Shown here: positions 50,201 through 63,720 of the stretch, in pieces | Position numbering within the stretch: position 1 is the first letter of the stretch | How the letters are laid out: each line of letters begins with the position of its first letter | Source: Eopsaltria australis | Lineage: Eukaryota > Chordata > Aves > Passeriformes > Petroicidae | Length of the DNA stretch: 64,000 bases | Direction: 5' to 3' | NCBI GenBank assembly: GCA_034509425.1 | Contig: JAVTVJ010000011.1 | Span: 1,612,001 to 1,676,000 of the forward strand | Translations under genes and position numbers: made by a program | The notes under the pieces: generated by a model | What the model saw: the letters and a program-made list of their open reading frames with translations, nothing else | Databases searched by the model: none | Told to the model about the DNA's origin: nothing

Positions 50201-53200
50201 AACAGCAGTATTCCATGTGAGATTGTACAAAGAAACCACAAATGTAAATATTAAACTTTGCCCAGACAAGCACATCACTGGTACAGGCAAGTTATTACTG
50301 CCCCAAATACTATTTACCAATGTCTAACTACAGTAACCAAATGTTTGGTTTGAACATGTATTTTAAAGGTTGCCTTAGCTCAGCTATTCCAGTAGACCTA
50401 TCCTGAACAAAACAGCAGCCTAGACAAAACCTGCAGCTGGGAAATTTTAGGGAGGGATTTAATGTATCTGAACAAAGCATTGAGACTGAAGATCTGACTA
50501 ATTTTGCTGGTGTGTGACTGCAATTTAAGTGATTCATATAGTTCTGTTAAATTGCATTATTCAGGTAAGGTTTAATTCTTTACTGGAAACCTCTGTTTAC
50601 ACCAATTTGTTAAGCATAAAATAATAACAGTTATTTTTCAGAAATATTTTTCCAAGGTGTGGACTGACTAAATTAGTGGAAAAAGACTGGAATAAAAAAA
50701 AATAAAAAACCCAAAAAACCACAACCCACAACAAAATGGGGGTGGGGGGAGGGCGAGTGTGTGTGATTGAAGCTCAGAAGTACATAAATCACTTCAGAAA
50801 TATAATTTGCAAATTCATTGTGTAAAGTAATTAATCAAAGCATGGCTGAGTTACAGTACTTGAGAGACTTTGATCTGACAACTGGAAGAAATATAAAGAA
50901 ACTACTGCGTATCAAGCTACAGTGTTAGGATGTAAAATGTTTCTCCATGCTAGTCACAAGTTTAATTACTTCTTTTTTTCTGCTGACAGATCCAAATTAA
51001 AATAAATGGGCCACATCGAGACAAATTTCAGATGCATGGAGTGCTTAAGAATATATTGTTCCCATAATACAGAAATACCATGGAATTTATTAATAAAGCT
51101 GTTTTTTTTTTTTTTTAATTTCACTGGGAATTGTATTGGGAAAGTAAAATGGAATATAACAAGTGCTTAACATTTTCCATTTAACATGCTTAATTTAGAG
51201 GTTTTAAGGGGTTATTTTTATTTTTACAAAAGCATATGTGTCTACCCAGATTTACAGCTGCATATAACAAGAAAAATAGTTATGGCAAAAAAAACCCAGA
51301 CAGTAGTCACATATTAACTGAACGGTTTTCATACAGTCATTCCTTACTCTCAGTATAAAGAATTTTAGTTCAAGTAATACACAGTGATTACTCTGCTAAT
51401 CTGTATTGCTGAACGTGATTTGAGATGCCTCTAAAGTAACTAAATGCACTTTTAGAGTGACTAATTGCAAGAATAAAAATGAAAATATAAAATATTTATT
51501 GTAAAAATATATGTAAATCTGTGTTTCAAATTTAAAGGGTTTAGGATGTGAATGGCACCCTTGCTAAAGGAAAATATTAAATCAATATTTTCTGCTACCA
51601 TGAAACCTGTGAAAAACAGATGGGGCTGGTCCATCCTAGTGGAACTCACATCAATAAACATACAGTCAGAAACCAGAATCAGGATCAATACACTCAAGGT
51701 CAAGTTTTCTAGTCATCTGCCTCAAATGAAAAAAAACACAAAGTTGAAAAGATTGTTACATCATCTGTGTTCTGGCTTTTAAAACCATAGAAGTTTATTT
51801 CATAGTCTGTATCCAATATTACAGATGACTATGAAGTATCCAAAAGAAGCAGACAACCTGTAGAAGCATTCTCTCTCCTATCCTAGTCCTGGCAGACAGT
51901 GAGAGGTCTTGAATGGCTCTTTAATCCTGAGGGTGATGATCTCACTCTTTCCCTTTTCACTTTCTCATCTTCCCAAAGGTACCTTCCAGCTTATTTCTCC
52001 CCCACCTTCAGTCTCTTACTTTCTTCTCACAGTTTTCTGCCCCAAGTTATCTGTAGCGTGTACACAGCAATCAGCAGATGAAATGCATAATTGCTTACAT
52101 TAACAAAGCAGTAGGAAAAAATCGTCCTTTTTTCTATTTGAGTGGCCATCCAAATGCAGACCTTTCATTGGCTGCTGCTGCTGCTATTACACGGCCATAA
52201 TTCCTCTGCATATGCTACATACAATGGCAGTGAAGGAGGTTCATTCTCCTGTCCCCACTGACTAAATTGCATGAGATTATGCAATCTTGCAGCAGAGGGT
52301 TCCAGAAACACTCCTGTCTGTGTATGAGCCAGCTGTGCCTGTGGGTAGGCTGGAGTTGTAGGGAAAAGGTGAACTGTGTAAGAGAAGGAGAGTAGCTTTT
52401 AATGTACTAGCACTTCCTCTGGGAAACGTACCTAAAAGCCAGACAATTCAGAAGATGTGAACACCTTTTTTCTGTATGATTCACAAGTGAAATTATCCTT
52501 AAATAAGGTGATTTTAAAGCAAACCCTTCACTCCTCACAGTCTGAGACTTTAAGGTCCCCCACACCTGGGATCTACTGACATCTTCAGATTTCATTTACT
52601 TCACAGCATTGGAGGAGCCAGAAATTTGCATGGACTATCAAGCCTGAGGTATCAGTCCTAAAGCAAAAACAGAACAAATAATCTTTCATTCTGCAGACAA
52701 AACCAATACAGAGCTTTAAAGCAATGAAATATCTTAATTGCAGCTGTAGACACAATGTGATTTGCAAGCCCCAGCCCCACTGTATCCTTCCTGAGGCCCT
52801 GCTTCCTTCCAGACATCAGCACTGGTTTGCAGGCACCCAGTCCCAGCTCTCAGACTGCGATCTGCTGAGTTCTTGTGTCACTAAACCTTTGTCTTGCAAT
52901 CCACCTATTCCCTTAGCTTTGCACAGGCTGCCTCAATCTCTTGACAGGTATGAAAGATGGTTCAGCAGAGGTGAACAGGAAAAGCAGTGCTGGTTTGGAA
53001 ATTTGAAAATAAACAAAACAAAACAAAACCCAAATGAAAAAAAGAAATCAAACCCTTTTGCCTATTTCTTTGCTCTGCATCAATGCATATAAGCAAGGAA
53101 GGCTAAGGAAGGCCATCCCACAAATGGGATATACTCTTGTTCAGAAAAGTTTCTTTAAAATGTGTGTATATGCCTAAAATCCTAAGACATAAGTAGCAAT

Positions 53201-56200
53201 AATCTTCTTCAAGATTTCATTGTCTTCCACGGTTCACTGAGAAAAAAAAATCAAGTAGAAAAGGTTGTCTTCTCATATAGAATGAGGAAATAAGTAGTTT
53301 CAGTATTTTGCTAGACTATTCAGTAGTTTTCTAGAAGAATTTCATTAGAGTAAAAGGGATTGCAAGGATGCTTGAATAACAATCCATAACGCATCACATC
53401 ATACAATCCATAACACATCACTAACTAGTTATATATCTTGGAAACGCATTCACTTTCTCCAGTACCTTACACAGAGAAGGAAGATTTTGTGATTGTAGCC
53501 TCCTTCCTCCTGCCTCAATTCCATTTTCTTTCAATAAATGTGTTTACTGTGAGATCTGATTCAGAAAACAAACCTGGAGGGAAGATGCTGAGGAGCAGGA
53601 AAGCAGTGAAAAGCAGGCAGAATGGGGATCTTTCTGGATAAGAGTAAAAGGTAAAGGGACACAAGATAGTACACTATAAAAGGGAAGAAAAGAGAAATGA
53701 TGAAATGCCATATCAAATGGCAGAGAATATTTTTTTATAACAACCCAACTTTTAGCTTTAAAGGACCATGTCTAAATGTTGCATTAACCATTCAGAGCTT
53801 TATCCTATCTGTATAAGTAAAACTGTCATAAGCACTCTGTACTTACGCACATAAGCACTCTAGAAGCTCTGTAGCCACTATTTTTTTAAATTGCTGATAT
53901 TTCTTTCTGTCTGTCACTAAGAGATGCAATATTCTACTCCACTGGATTAAGCACTTTGAATTTTTGTAAATTCTTATGTTCTCTTATCATAAGTAACATG
54001 AGTGTTACATATGTCTGCATATATTTAATCTTGATTTTTCTTCTACTGGCATTCAAACAGTGTAACCCTCACTTCTTACACAAAAGTGAACAATGTTAAC
54101 AAAAATGAGCATCTGTTTCTTTCATCACTTCACTTTATCAGCAGGTTATTTCCAGAATCTTCTGTCCTGTTCACTCACCTCTTTTACTTGAAGGAAATGA
54201 AAAAATTACTGATATGATTGCTGTGAATTCTTCTCCTTTAGCAACCTTTGAGGTCCAATGAAGTTGATTTTCTGAGAAGTAAAATCAAGTAATTATAGAA
54301 AATGCACACCAAGATCCATTTTTCTCCACTGAATTAAGAGCCTATATGGTATCAATATAAAGACTCATGAAAAATATTGTTGCTCATTCTCTAAATAAAG
54401 TTAGCAAAGATCATCCTAGGCGGCTGTGGATATAATTAATTTGTTTCTTTTGTTTTCAGAATTGAACAATTTCCCACAAAATATGTGTCATTCTGTATCA
54501 CTACCTTCACCTCAGAAGATATCATTCAGTTTCTATATTGTGGATATGGTAACAACTGCAAACTTCCAACAGCATGGATTCTATCCCTTTTGGTGTCTTT
54601 TCTCTCATAGTCACAATTTGCTCCTCCTTGATACCCTCTGATTACTTTTTCATGGGATTCCATGGCTCTCTGTCTTGAATATGACTTGGAGAAGTTTCTT
54701 AAACCTGATTGTCTAAGAAATAGGGGGGGTTGGGATTTTTGTTTACTTTTTTTGTGGGTTTTTTTGGTTTGGTTTTGTTTGGGGGTTGTCTTGCATCTGA
54801 ATATTAATGAGAAATTTCAAAAATAAAATTGACTCCTTTATTTTGGTCAAATTCCCTACTAAAGGAAATTTTGTGATTCTCATCTTACAGTTAGCAAACA
54901 GAAAAAGGAAAGTTAATGCCATAAACCCAAAATCAAACTGTGGTTGTATGTGGAATAAATAGTAGCTGAAAGTTTCGGGCAGCATCTTCTCCTCCCTATC
55001 CCCTTAGGTGAGGTTACAACTTAAGCGTGTAGAAACTTAACTGGCACTGAAAAGTGTCCTCTGCACTGCCATGCCATACTGCAGAAAAAAAAAAAAAAAT
55101 GGAAAATTGCAGAAATTTTTGGGTTAGAGGTGTGAGATCTACCAGCTCTTAGACGTAGAAGAAAACAGGAGGGGGAGCTCTCAGTACATCGGCCAGTGAC
55201 GGAGGGATGCTCCAGTGCAGCTGGGCAAGGAGGATTTGTTTTCCCACTACTTTCAGCAGGGAAAGGGTACAATTTTCTCACCTGCAGAGACTGACCTTCA
55301 GCATTTGCTGGTCAAATAATTTTCTTTAAATTGCATCTTCCCATTCTTGATCATTGATACCTTGTCTGTTGGATTACACAGAAAATAAATGAGCTAAACA
55401 TTTTCTCACTTTTGCCTTCTGATAAAATACATCTAACTTGGTTCAGCAAACAAGTGTAGCAAACAGCTAAAGAGCTGGGACAGCATCAGTAATAAGTCAG
55501 AGATCCAAGAAATGTTGTACAGCAAGATAACCACACACAACTGCTTTCTGCCTAATTTTCTGTCATCATTAGGTCTTTATTTCATATGTTTGCAGATCAG
55601 CACCACAGTCTTCTCCTGTCCTGCAGCCCTATATGCCAAATGCAAATCATGCCTTGGTCTGCAATTTACCAACAACAAACTCATCACTAGAAATCACATT
55701 CCGTCTTTGTAGCTCTCCTCATTTGTTGCAAGGTGCTGCACTCACTCAAGTTGAAATCAAGTAGAGACACTCGGGATGCTTGAAAATGAAACAACTAATT
55801 ACAGAGCAGCTACACAGGCAAGTATCAGGGCAAAGAAGTTAATTTCATAAACAAAACCAAAATACTATTGCAATCAGTCAGGAATAATTCATCCAGTCAT
55901 TGCTGCCTAGCAGTTTTATAGTAGGTAACATAAATATGCAGAAGGATTGAAACAAAAGTTTAATAGACATAGCACAGGCTAGACACAGAAGGTGGACTGT
56001 ATATCTTTTAAATCATCACCCACCATAAATTCATAATAAACCAGGATGATTTTGAGTGTAAAAACCCTTGGCAAGACAGGTACAATCCAGAAAAAAAATC
56101 TGTAAATGGTTCTAAAATTATCTCACTTTACTCATCTGGTAATTCAGTAAGTAGTATTCTCTTCAAAAGAGAAAACAATCAGACATTTTCTATCCTTTTG

Positions 56201-59200
56201 TTCTGGGTTGGATTCAGACCACTGAATCCTGTAAAATCAATCGTTTTTAGGTAAGCTACAGTAAAAAGAAAGGCTTAGAGAGAGATTATGGGTAAAAACA
56301 ATACTTGGTACAAATCAACAGTGACTGTTGATTATTAAGCACTTACCAACTGTTCATGATTGACTTCTGAAGTTAGAAAAAAAAGAAAAATCTGCTGAAT
56401 TAATCAAATAATAATAAAAGTAAGAAAGCTGAATAAATGGGAAAAAGGAGTTCTTAGGACAGTCCAGAGAATAGAAAGAAGATTAAGATAGGTCTTGATT
56501 AATCTAACAAAACAGATGCTGAGAAACAAGTGTACACTCGAAAAGTCAAAGATCTAGTAAAGCTGAACATTCATCCAAGGATGAAAAAAAGTATTCTTGG
56601 TTAAGATTAGACTGGAAAATTAGAAGGTTTTTAATTGCCAGAGAAGTAAAATAGCAGCTTAACTACTTCTAAGATCAAACTGGAAAAGAAATTATACAAC
56701 ATGACTGTGAGCAACAGCAGAGAGCTTTTACCCAGGAGGTTGTACCTGCCCCCCATTACCCAGGATGTTCTTCCACATCTCATGTCCTTACCAGACAGAG
56801 AGGCTTGTCAGCACTGGTTGGTATTCCACAAACAGAAAAAGAGGCTAAATATGTCAAATGCATTTTAGAAGTAAATTATCCATTGCAAATTATTCACAAG
56901 TTTTATTATTCTATAACTCATGCAATGAATGAAGTTCATCTACAATTAATGAATTCTCTTGGTAGAACTAATTCAAAGATTTGTGGTTAAGCACTCAAAT
57001 GACATGCACCAGACTCTCAAAGAATGCTGGCTACTATTTACTTCCCCAACATCAAGATTTTGCAGTTTTCTTTTTCTTTTCTATTTCTGAGACACATATT
57101 TTTCATGAAGTATTCATGCAAAAATGTCTAAAGTTAAAATGTATTTTGAAAGTTAAGAATTGCCGGGTGCAAAACCCATGTGTGTTGATACATCCTCAAG
57201 TCACTCCACAGAGGTAGCACCCAGCCTCTTTGTTGAAAGTTATCTATATGATGAAAGATATATATACACACATATAGTTATAGGCAAATATCTAAATTGC
57301 AATCCCAAAGTTGTAGATAAACAAGCACAACGGTCTTATTTATCAGTGGAGAGAGCATCAGTAATGGAAAACATTAAATGTGTGGCAAAAGCAGAGAACA
57401 CACTAAATCAGCTTGGAAATGCCTGCACACAGATAGCAAAAATGAGGAAGAGAAACTCTATATTATGACTTAAAGGAAGGATCCAGAAGGCTGCTTTGAA
57501 AAATTTTAAGCATCACTTTGAATGGAATTGACAGAAGAATGGAGAAGGATGAACTCTGATCAGAGAAAGATGCTGAAGCTTAATGAAGAGTCTGTTTGTC
57601 ATCACACCTGGGGATTTGTCAGCTTCCTATAAAATTACTAAGTAAGGGACTGAGCTACAGGTTTGGGATAGGGACATTGAAGTTCAATGTTTGGTTGTAT
57701 TTAATTTATGTAAGAGCTTTTAGGGGAAAGTTTGATTTAATTTATTTGTAATTGTTCCTCATTTTCTCCCTGATCTGGATCTGGTTTATCCATTGTGGTT
57801 TATAGATAAGAAATTATCGGTTTAGGCATGCTGTTGATGGGAATGGCATGGCTTCTTGTTTCATTTGCTCCTATCACCAGCAGCATGCTTCCTGCCAACA
57901 ATATTCCCACCTTTTGTTCAAGGATATTTCAATAAACTTATAAGATATTAACAGCCCTATGAGCAGGAGCAGAGGCCATGTACCAGGTACATGTCCCAAA
58001 TCTTAATTCACTCTGCTCCCTCCTCTTTCCCAGCCAATGGTTGTTTCTATTTCTGTAAAGAAGAGGAAATTTGAAAGACCTCTTACTGAAATATTTTACA
58101 GAACAGCCTTTGAGCAGTAGCTGGAGAATTCTGAATTCCTGGAAGCTAGATCTCACATTACCTGGGTACCACACACATACTTTATGTGTTATCCAGGCTT
58201 TATGTGGTGTTCATGATCCAGAACAGAATTCAGGCAGGCATGCAGGTGTGAATCATTGAAATGAGCCTGGGCATGCTATAGTTTGTCAGATTTTCCCTTT
58301 GTCTAAATCTAAATCTGCACTCCTCAAAACCAGACAAGTGGAGAAAGTGGAAGAGCCTACCCTTAGTCAGAGGTACTTAATTCACAGTCGTGTACCTTTA
58401 AAATTAATTACCCATTTGCAGATATAAGTAGTTGTGCTCTATTGTTTACATCCCTAAATTAAAAGAATTCTTTACCTAGCAAGTTGAAGGGGTGCGACGA
58501 CTTTGAAAATGACACAATCCGAAAGACAGAGGAGGAAATAATACCTAAATAGTGAAATGAGCCCCTTCCTTTCCTGTGAGAGAAGAGAGAGGGAAGTGAA
58601 GGTGTGAGTCATTTCCAGATGTAGTTCTGGAGCTCTCCGGGAGGTGCCCAACTACAGCTAAAATGGCTGCCATTATAAAGTCCTGGACAGATGAGATGCA
58701 CAGAAGTGGTAACCAGAGTCTCCCTTGGAGCACTTTAACAACTCGGTTTGAATTCGTAAGCGGCCTGATTGTACATGTGCAAATACTTCCATATAAAGGT
58801 TAGGCACCCATTGTTATTGCAGCATCTGTTAAAAAAAGATAGCCATATCCGTTGCTAGGAGATGGCAGACTTCTCCTGGAGAAAAATCACTCCTAAATAA
58901 AAAAAATTATTTTACATAAAGACCCTCTTAAATATAAATATCTTTGACAGCAGCTATTACTATTCACCAAGTTTCTTCACAAATGAATAAATGGCAGAAA
59001 AATATATTATTTGAATACCATTATATCCTAAAGTGTTAAATAGATTTTTCTCCCACTTCTCCCCTCCCTTTTTTGTTACACAGAAGTGATATTTACTTCC
59101 AGCTAAAATTGCTGCCTTCCTTTTTCTAAAGACCATTCAGTGAAAGAAACATTTGGAGAACTGAGCTCAAAAATTGAACTCACTTGTCTTTCCTTCCACT

Positions 59201-59809
59201 GTAAAACCAGCTTTGATTAAAATGAACTGTACTGTAGGATAAACACTTTGTCGGGAAGGAACTTGATGCAAAAGGATGAAAAAAAAGCTGCAGCAAGTCT
59301 TCACAAATGGATGGCTGGGAGAAAACAGGTGGGAGGCTGTGCCACATGAAAGAAAGTAACCATACAATTTCATTTCAATAATGTTTGGAATTTTCTTCCT
59401 ACTGAGATGGCTGGAAGTACAGCTGCCCTATAGTTGTGTCCATGTGCCCAGCTTTTGGTGAAAATGACCTCAACAAATAAAACATGAAACAAACTATATA
59501 CTGGCTGTTTTAAACTTGTGTAGTCAATAAATGAAACAATAATCTTTCCTAATTTAGTGTGCTCAGATTGGCTATTGTGGACATGAGAACTCCCCAGCTG
59601 CAAAACACAAAGGCACGTTGCCTGCACAATATGGGGATTCAGCAGCTGTGCCTTCCATTGACCAGAGCTGGGAGAAATGTAGATCAAATACCGACAATAA
59701 GAGATCGATGTTGTAAATATTAGCATGAGAAAAAGTGCACCAAACTCTGAGTGTGTCCTTTTTTTTGGTGCTTGTAATAAAGTTTCTCTAGAATTTTTCA
59801 TGCACTTGG

Positions 59810-59834
59810 GTGTGTGTGCGCGTGCATGTGTGTG
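59810..59834. repeat. Alternating purine-pyrimidine tract (GT/GC)
   Basis: Twenty-five bases of strict purine-pyrimidine alternation, mostly GT with a central GCGCGTGCAT. A Z-DNA-prone sequence of modest length. Confidence 0.85.
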
Positions 59835-62556
59835 AAGTGCTCCCAAATCAGGGAGTAGCATGTTTCCTTATACAAATATTGACAGGAATCCTTCAGTTTA
59901 TTTGGAATTTTCCTGAGAAAGCTGCAACAATATGGTAATACCTCTTCACTACTTTTCACACAGTTGTTTCAACTGTTGGCACCAGGAAATCCTTATTGTT
60001 TTAATCAATACCACTTGGAGTGATGACATGTTTCTTTTTTACTTTAAGTGACTGACACAGTGCATTTCCTTGCACAGAGTTCTCATGAGACACTTTTGTG
60101 CTGTGCTCAATATATCCTACAGAAAATATGTATTTGCCAGAAGGCTGAAAGAAAGGGCTGCTATTTTTTCCTCCTACATTTTTCATCCTGATACTTTATG
60201 CTTCATTGCTGTACTTTCAAACTCACAAATGACCCCAAGAAAAGCAATGAGACTTCTGTCAATGGTTATAATGAAACATCTGAGTAATAGCTGGAAGATC
60301 AGGATTTGTTCATTTAATGAAGCTTTGACTTTAACCTTGATGGTGCCTTCCTCCTCCATCTCCTTTCCACTACTTACACTTGAACAAAAAAACCTATACG
60401 AAAATGCTTTAAAAGCATTCTTTAATGCTTTACATTAATTTCAGAATTGATTAAAGTTATTAAGAAAATTTGGATATAATATGCATGTACCCAACTAATA
60501 GACTATGATGCATGAAAACAGCTCAGTATTCTCTGTCCCTATGCTAATAACAGCAAGAAATACTCCATTTTGAGCACTCAGAATACAGGCAGGACCCTCA
60601 CTCTCTGTTCCCACACACCCTGAGCAGTGCAGGAATTCAACACTCGCAGCATTCACATCAGTGTTTGGGATAAACAGAGAAAATGCACTTGTTTGCATAG
60701 CACTACATACATTCGTTACCCATCATAATGAATGAGTGTGCAAAATATACATTTCTGACTTCAAACTTTTACAACTTAACACATGCCCCTTAAAGAGCTT
60801 AATTGCAGCAGCTGCACTTCCACTGATCTGCTGAAACTTATGTGCTATGACATCCTCGCCGTTCTTTTTTTCCTGACTTGATCAAGCAAATTTGTAGCTT
60901 CCAAGCTTCATTCAGTTAAGTATTGCAAAGCAAACAGCATTTTGTGCCTTCTGAGTTTGTTTGTTTGGGTTCTTTTTTCCCATTTCTCCTCTCTTTCCAT
61001 GATTGGGACTTCCTGTTTACCTCTCAAGGACCTTCAATCTTCCTTCAGTCACAAACTTCCTCTTTCTGCGCCATCCTGCACTACTCCAGACAGCAAAAAA
61101 TTAGACATCTGTTTTAATGAAGGTGGGACTAAAGCTCAAATTTTATCTGTATCACAAGGCCCAAACTTCTGAGATGTTGAATTTTCGTCTCATGGATTCT
61201 TAAGTGTAAGTGACTGCATAATGGTCCATATTTCTATAGTTAAGGCACAAAAAGTGACAACCATCTCATCCTATTTCTCTGGTGCAAAACCAGTGTGGGA
61301 AAACAAAGGAAGCGGCGCTAAAGGATGTTCTGCTTTCTGAAGTAATGCAGGCATGAGATGGAGAATGCAAATGGTTGAATTGCTATTTCTTTAACTTCTG
61401 AACTAATTTATTTGTTTCAAACAGAGCCAGTCTTATGAGAAGATCTATCCCAGCAAGTTCAATGAGTTAAAATGTAATTATCAACATTTAGACTTTGCAG
61501 TAATACAACACACCAGTATAATTTTTCCATTCTGCTAAGTTATAAATCAATCACTAGGTAAATTCTTGAAAATAGTTATGTTTTAGAACACTCATAATTA
61601 ACCATCTTATTTGGGGAAAATGCAGGGTCTTATTCCTTAAACAAAGTTTAAGAGCAAATAGAAATCATAGCTATTTTCCTGGGAATCCTTCCAAAAACAA
61701 GAACTATGTGAGTGTAAAGTTATTATTGCTATGTTGTAAGATTAAACAGGACATTCTGAAAAAAGTTTATACACTGGGAAGAAAAAGTATGCATAGAACC
61801 TTTTATATCTGTAAAACTTAAATTCACCAATAGAAAGTGCAAAATAAAGGGGGAAAATAAATATATCAGGAAACATGTCTACAGCCCTAAAGATCACCTT
61901 CATTTTTTTTTCTAATGTACAAAAATTGATTGCTGTTTCATATGCAGCAGCAACTTTGGACAATGATATTCTGACTGTAAAATGCTCTTGAAAGAGAACT
62001 TGGTGAGACTTGCCCTTGTTAAGCTTGAATAATTTTTTTTCTGAAACTCCTTGAAAAATAAAAGAAAGAAAAAACAACTCTAGACATGCAGGAAAATACC
62101 TGGTTTTGTGTTGTAGTCAGTCATGTGGATTAGGAAATATATTTTGAACTGTACTGAACTACAGACCATTTGTCTATGCTAGACATTTGGCTCTTATGTC
62201 ACTGGTGTTTAATGCTGCTTCTATGACTAATAAATGCACAAAGCTGGGAAGGACACAGCTGGGTGCATGGCTGAGTACACCACAAAATTTTCCAAGTGTT
62301 AGGGATGGTAAAATTCCCTTTGACTTCAACAGAGTAGGACATACTTCACTTAAATGACTTGCAACACTTTTGATATTTATCCCATCCATCTCTTTAAAAC
62401 ACATCTAATTAGTTTAACCTGACTCAGACAACTTTTAAAAATTTCAATAAAAACAAATAAATCCCCTGATATCCCTGTTTCACCAGCAATAAGCAGAGAA
62501 AAGTTTGAGTTTAAATGCTAGCTTTGACCCCTGCTCCTCACAAAAAGTTAACATGC

Positions 62557-62592
62557 AAAAAAAATAAAAAAAAAAAAAAAGAGAGAGAGAAC
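62557..62592 (+). repeat. A-rich run and (GA)n
   Basis: About 24 A residues broken by one T, then GAGAGAGAGA. Simple sequence. Confidence 0.9.
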
Positions 62593-63720
62593 CCAGCATG
62601 TCTTTTATCAAAAGTCAATCCAAATCTCAATATAAAGTTCAAACCTACTGCAGCATACATTACCATTAAGATGAAATATTTAGTGGCTCTGTATTCCGGT
62701 CATCTTTTCACAATAACCTACAATGTCTCAGAGGTGGCAGGTGCTGGAGAATTCAGTGAATTTTTAAAGAATATCTCATTTTTCAGGAAGGACGGTTGAA
62801 AACCACTAATTTGTATTAGCATGCCATTGATTAAATTGCACTTTCCGTTTTAAAAGTCCTGAACAACTCCTATAAGCATTAAAAATTTTAGCTGCTTTGA
62901 ATCTTTTACACGCAGTTTATAAAAACCTTGAAACATTGCTATTTAATAGCCATCTCCATCTGTTGCCCCAGTGAATGGGTATAACTCTTTGTGCTGTGGA
63001 AAATAGGAAGTCACATTTTTGGAGTTCATGTAATGTTCTATAGAGATAAGCTTTTCACAAATCACAGCTACTAATAATGTTTCAGGCATCCCTGTGTGAT
63101 AGATGCAAGGTGAACACAAGGTTGGAGGAAAATTAAAGTAGAAAATTGTAGTTTTTACAATTTTTTTCAGATTAAAACCTCACTAAGATTTAATATTTGA
63201 ATTCAAGCAAGTGGCAAATGTTTAAAAAGTAAAGCTTTTGTGATTATTAAATGAGCACTAACACAAAATGGAAATTACATTTCTAAATGTCCCATTGCAT
63301 ACACATGGATATACACACAGAAGATATTTCACATTTTGGAAAGCATCTGCCAAGGAAAAAAAAGTTTTAAGTACTTATTTTTGTGTGGAACTCTACTCAT
63401 AGAATTAATTCATACCACACGCAGGGCAGAGGAAAAGGTACTTTTCTTGGGGGCTTCCGAAGAGCCCTCCAAGCTCTCTTAGACTTTCAGTATCTTCATC
63501 ATAGATTGCACTACATTTCCATGAGTCTTTACTAATCAAAGGGAATTAGGCTTATCTGGTACCAAGGGATAAGACCTTTGGGGGCTGGTACCACACTTCA
63601 TGTCCACTGTTACTAGCCATGCTTACAAAGAGTGTCATCTCCATGAGTAGTCCCACTCCATCAGCAGGTTCAGCTGGGACAGCCAGCCATAACTGGAGCA
63701 TGTGCCAGTGCAGTCATGCA

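Larger units (their letters stand above)
43466..63720. other. Non-coding DNA, long stretch without recognisable genes
   Basis: No gene or known interspersed repeat recognised over about 20 kb. Local features are the C-rich run at 46263-46292, poly-A at 47192-47208 followed by (TAAA)n at 47257-47272, an A-rich/(AAAAC)n patch at 53000-53030, a G/T-rich run at 54722-54786, alternating purine-pyrimidine at 59810-59834 and an A/AG run at 62557-62592. The longest frame (163 codons, minus, 59370-59861) and a 122-codon plus frame at 60070-60438 show no domains. Confidence 0.55.

Noticed and set aside
53385..53420. Short direct repeat CAATCCATAAC(G/A)CATCAC
   Set aside because: Two copies of under 20 bases, probably slippage. 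No element or TSD context.
58791..58801. CCATATAAAGG considered as a CArG box
   Set aside because: Seven A/T bases between CC and GG instead of six, so it does not match the SRF consensus.
59370..59861. 163-codon minus-strand open frame, the longest outside the repeats
   Set aside because: Crosses the GT/GC alternating tract, has no recognisable domain or splice context, and is near the chance maximum for 64 kb of this composition in six frames.
60070..60438. 122-codon plus-strand frame
   Set aside because: No domain, signal peptide or repeated motif. Length is within chance expectation.
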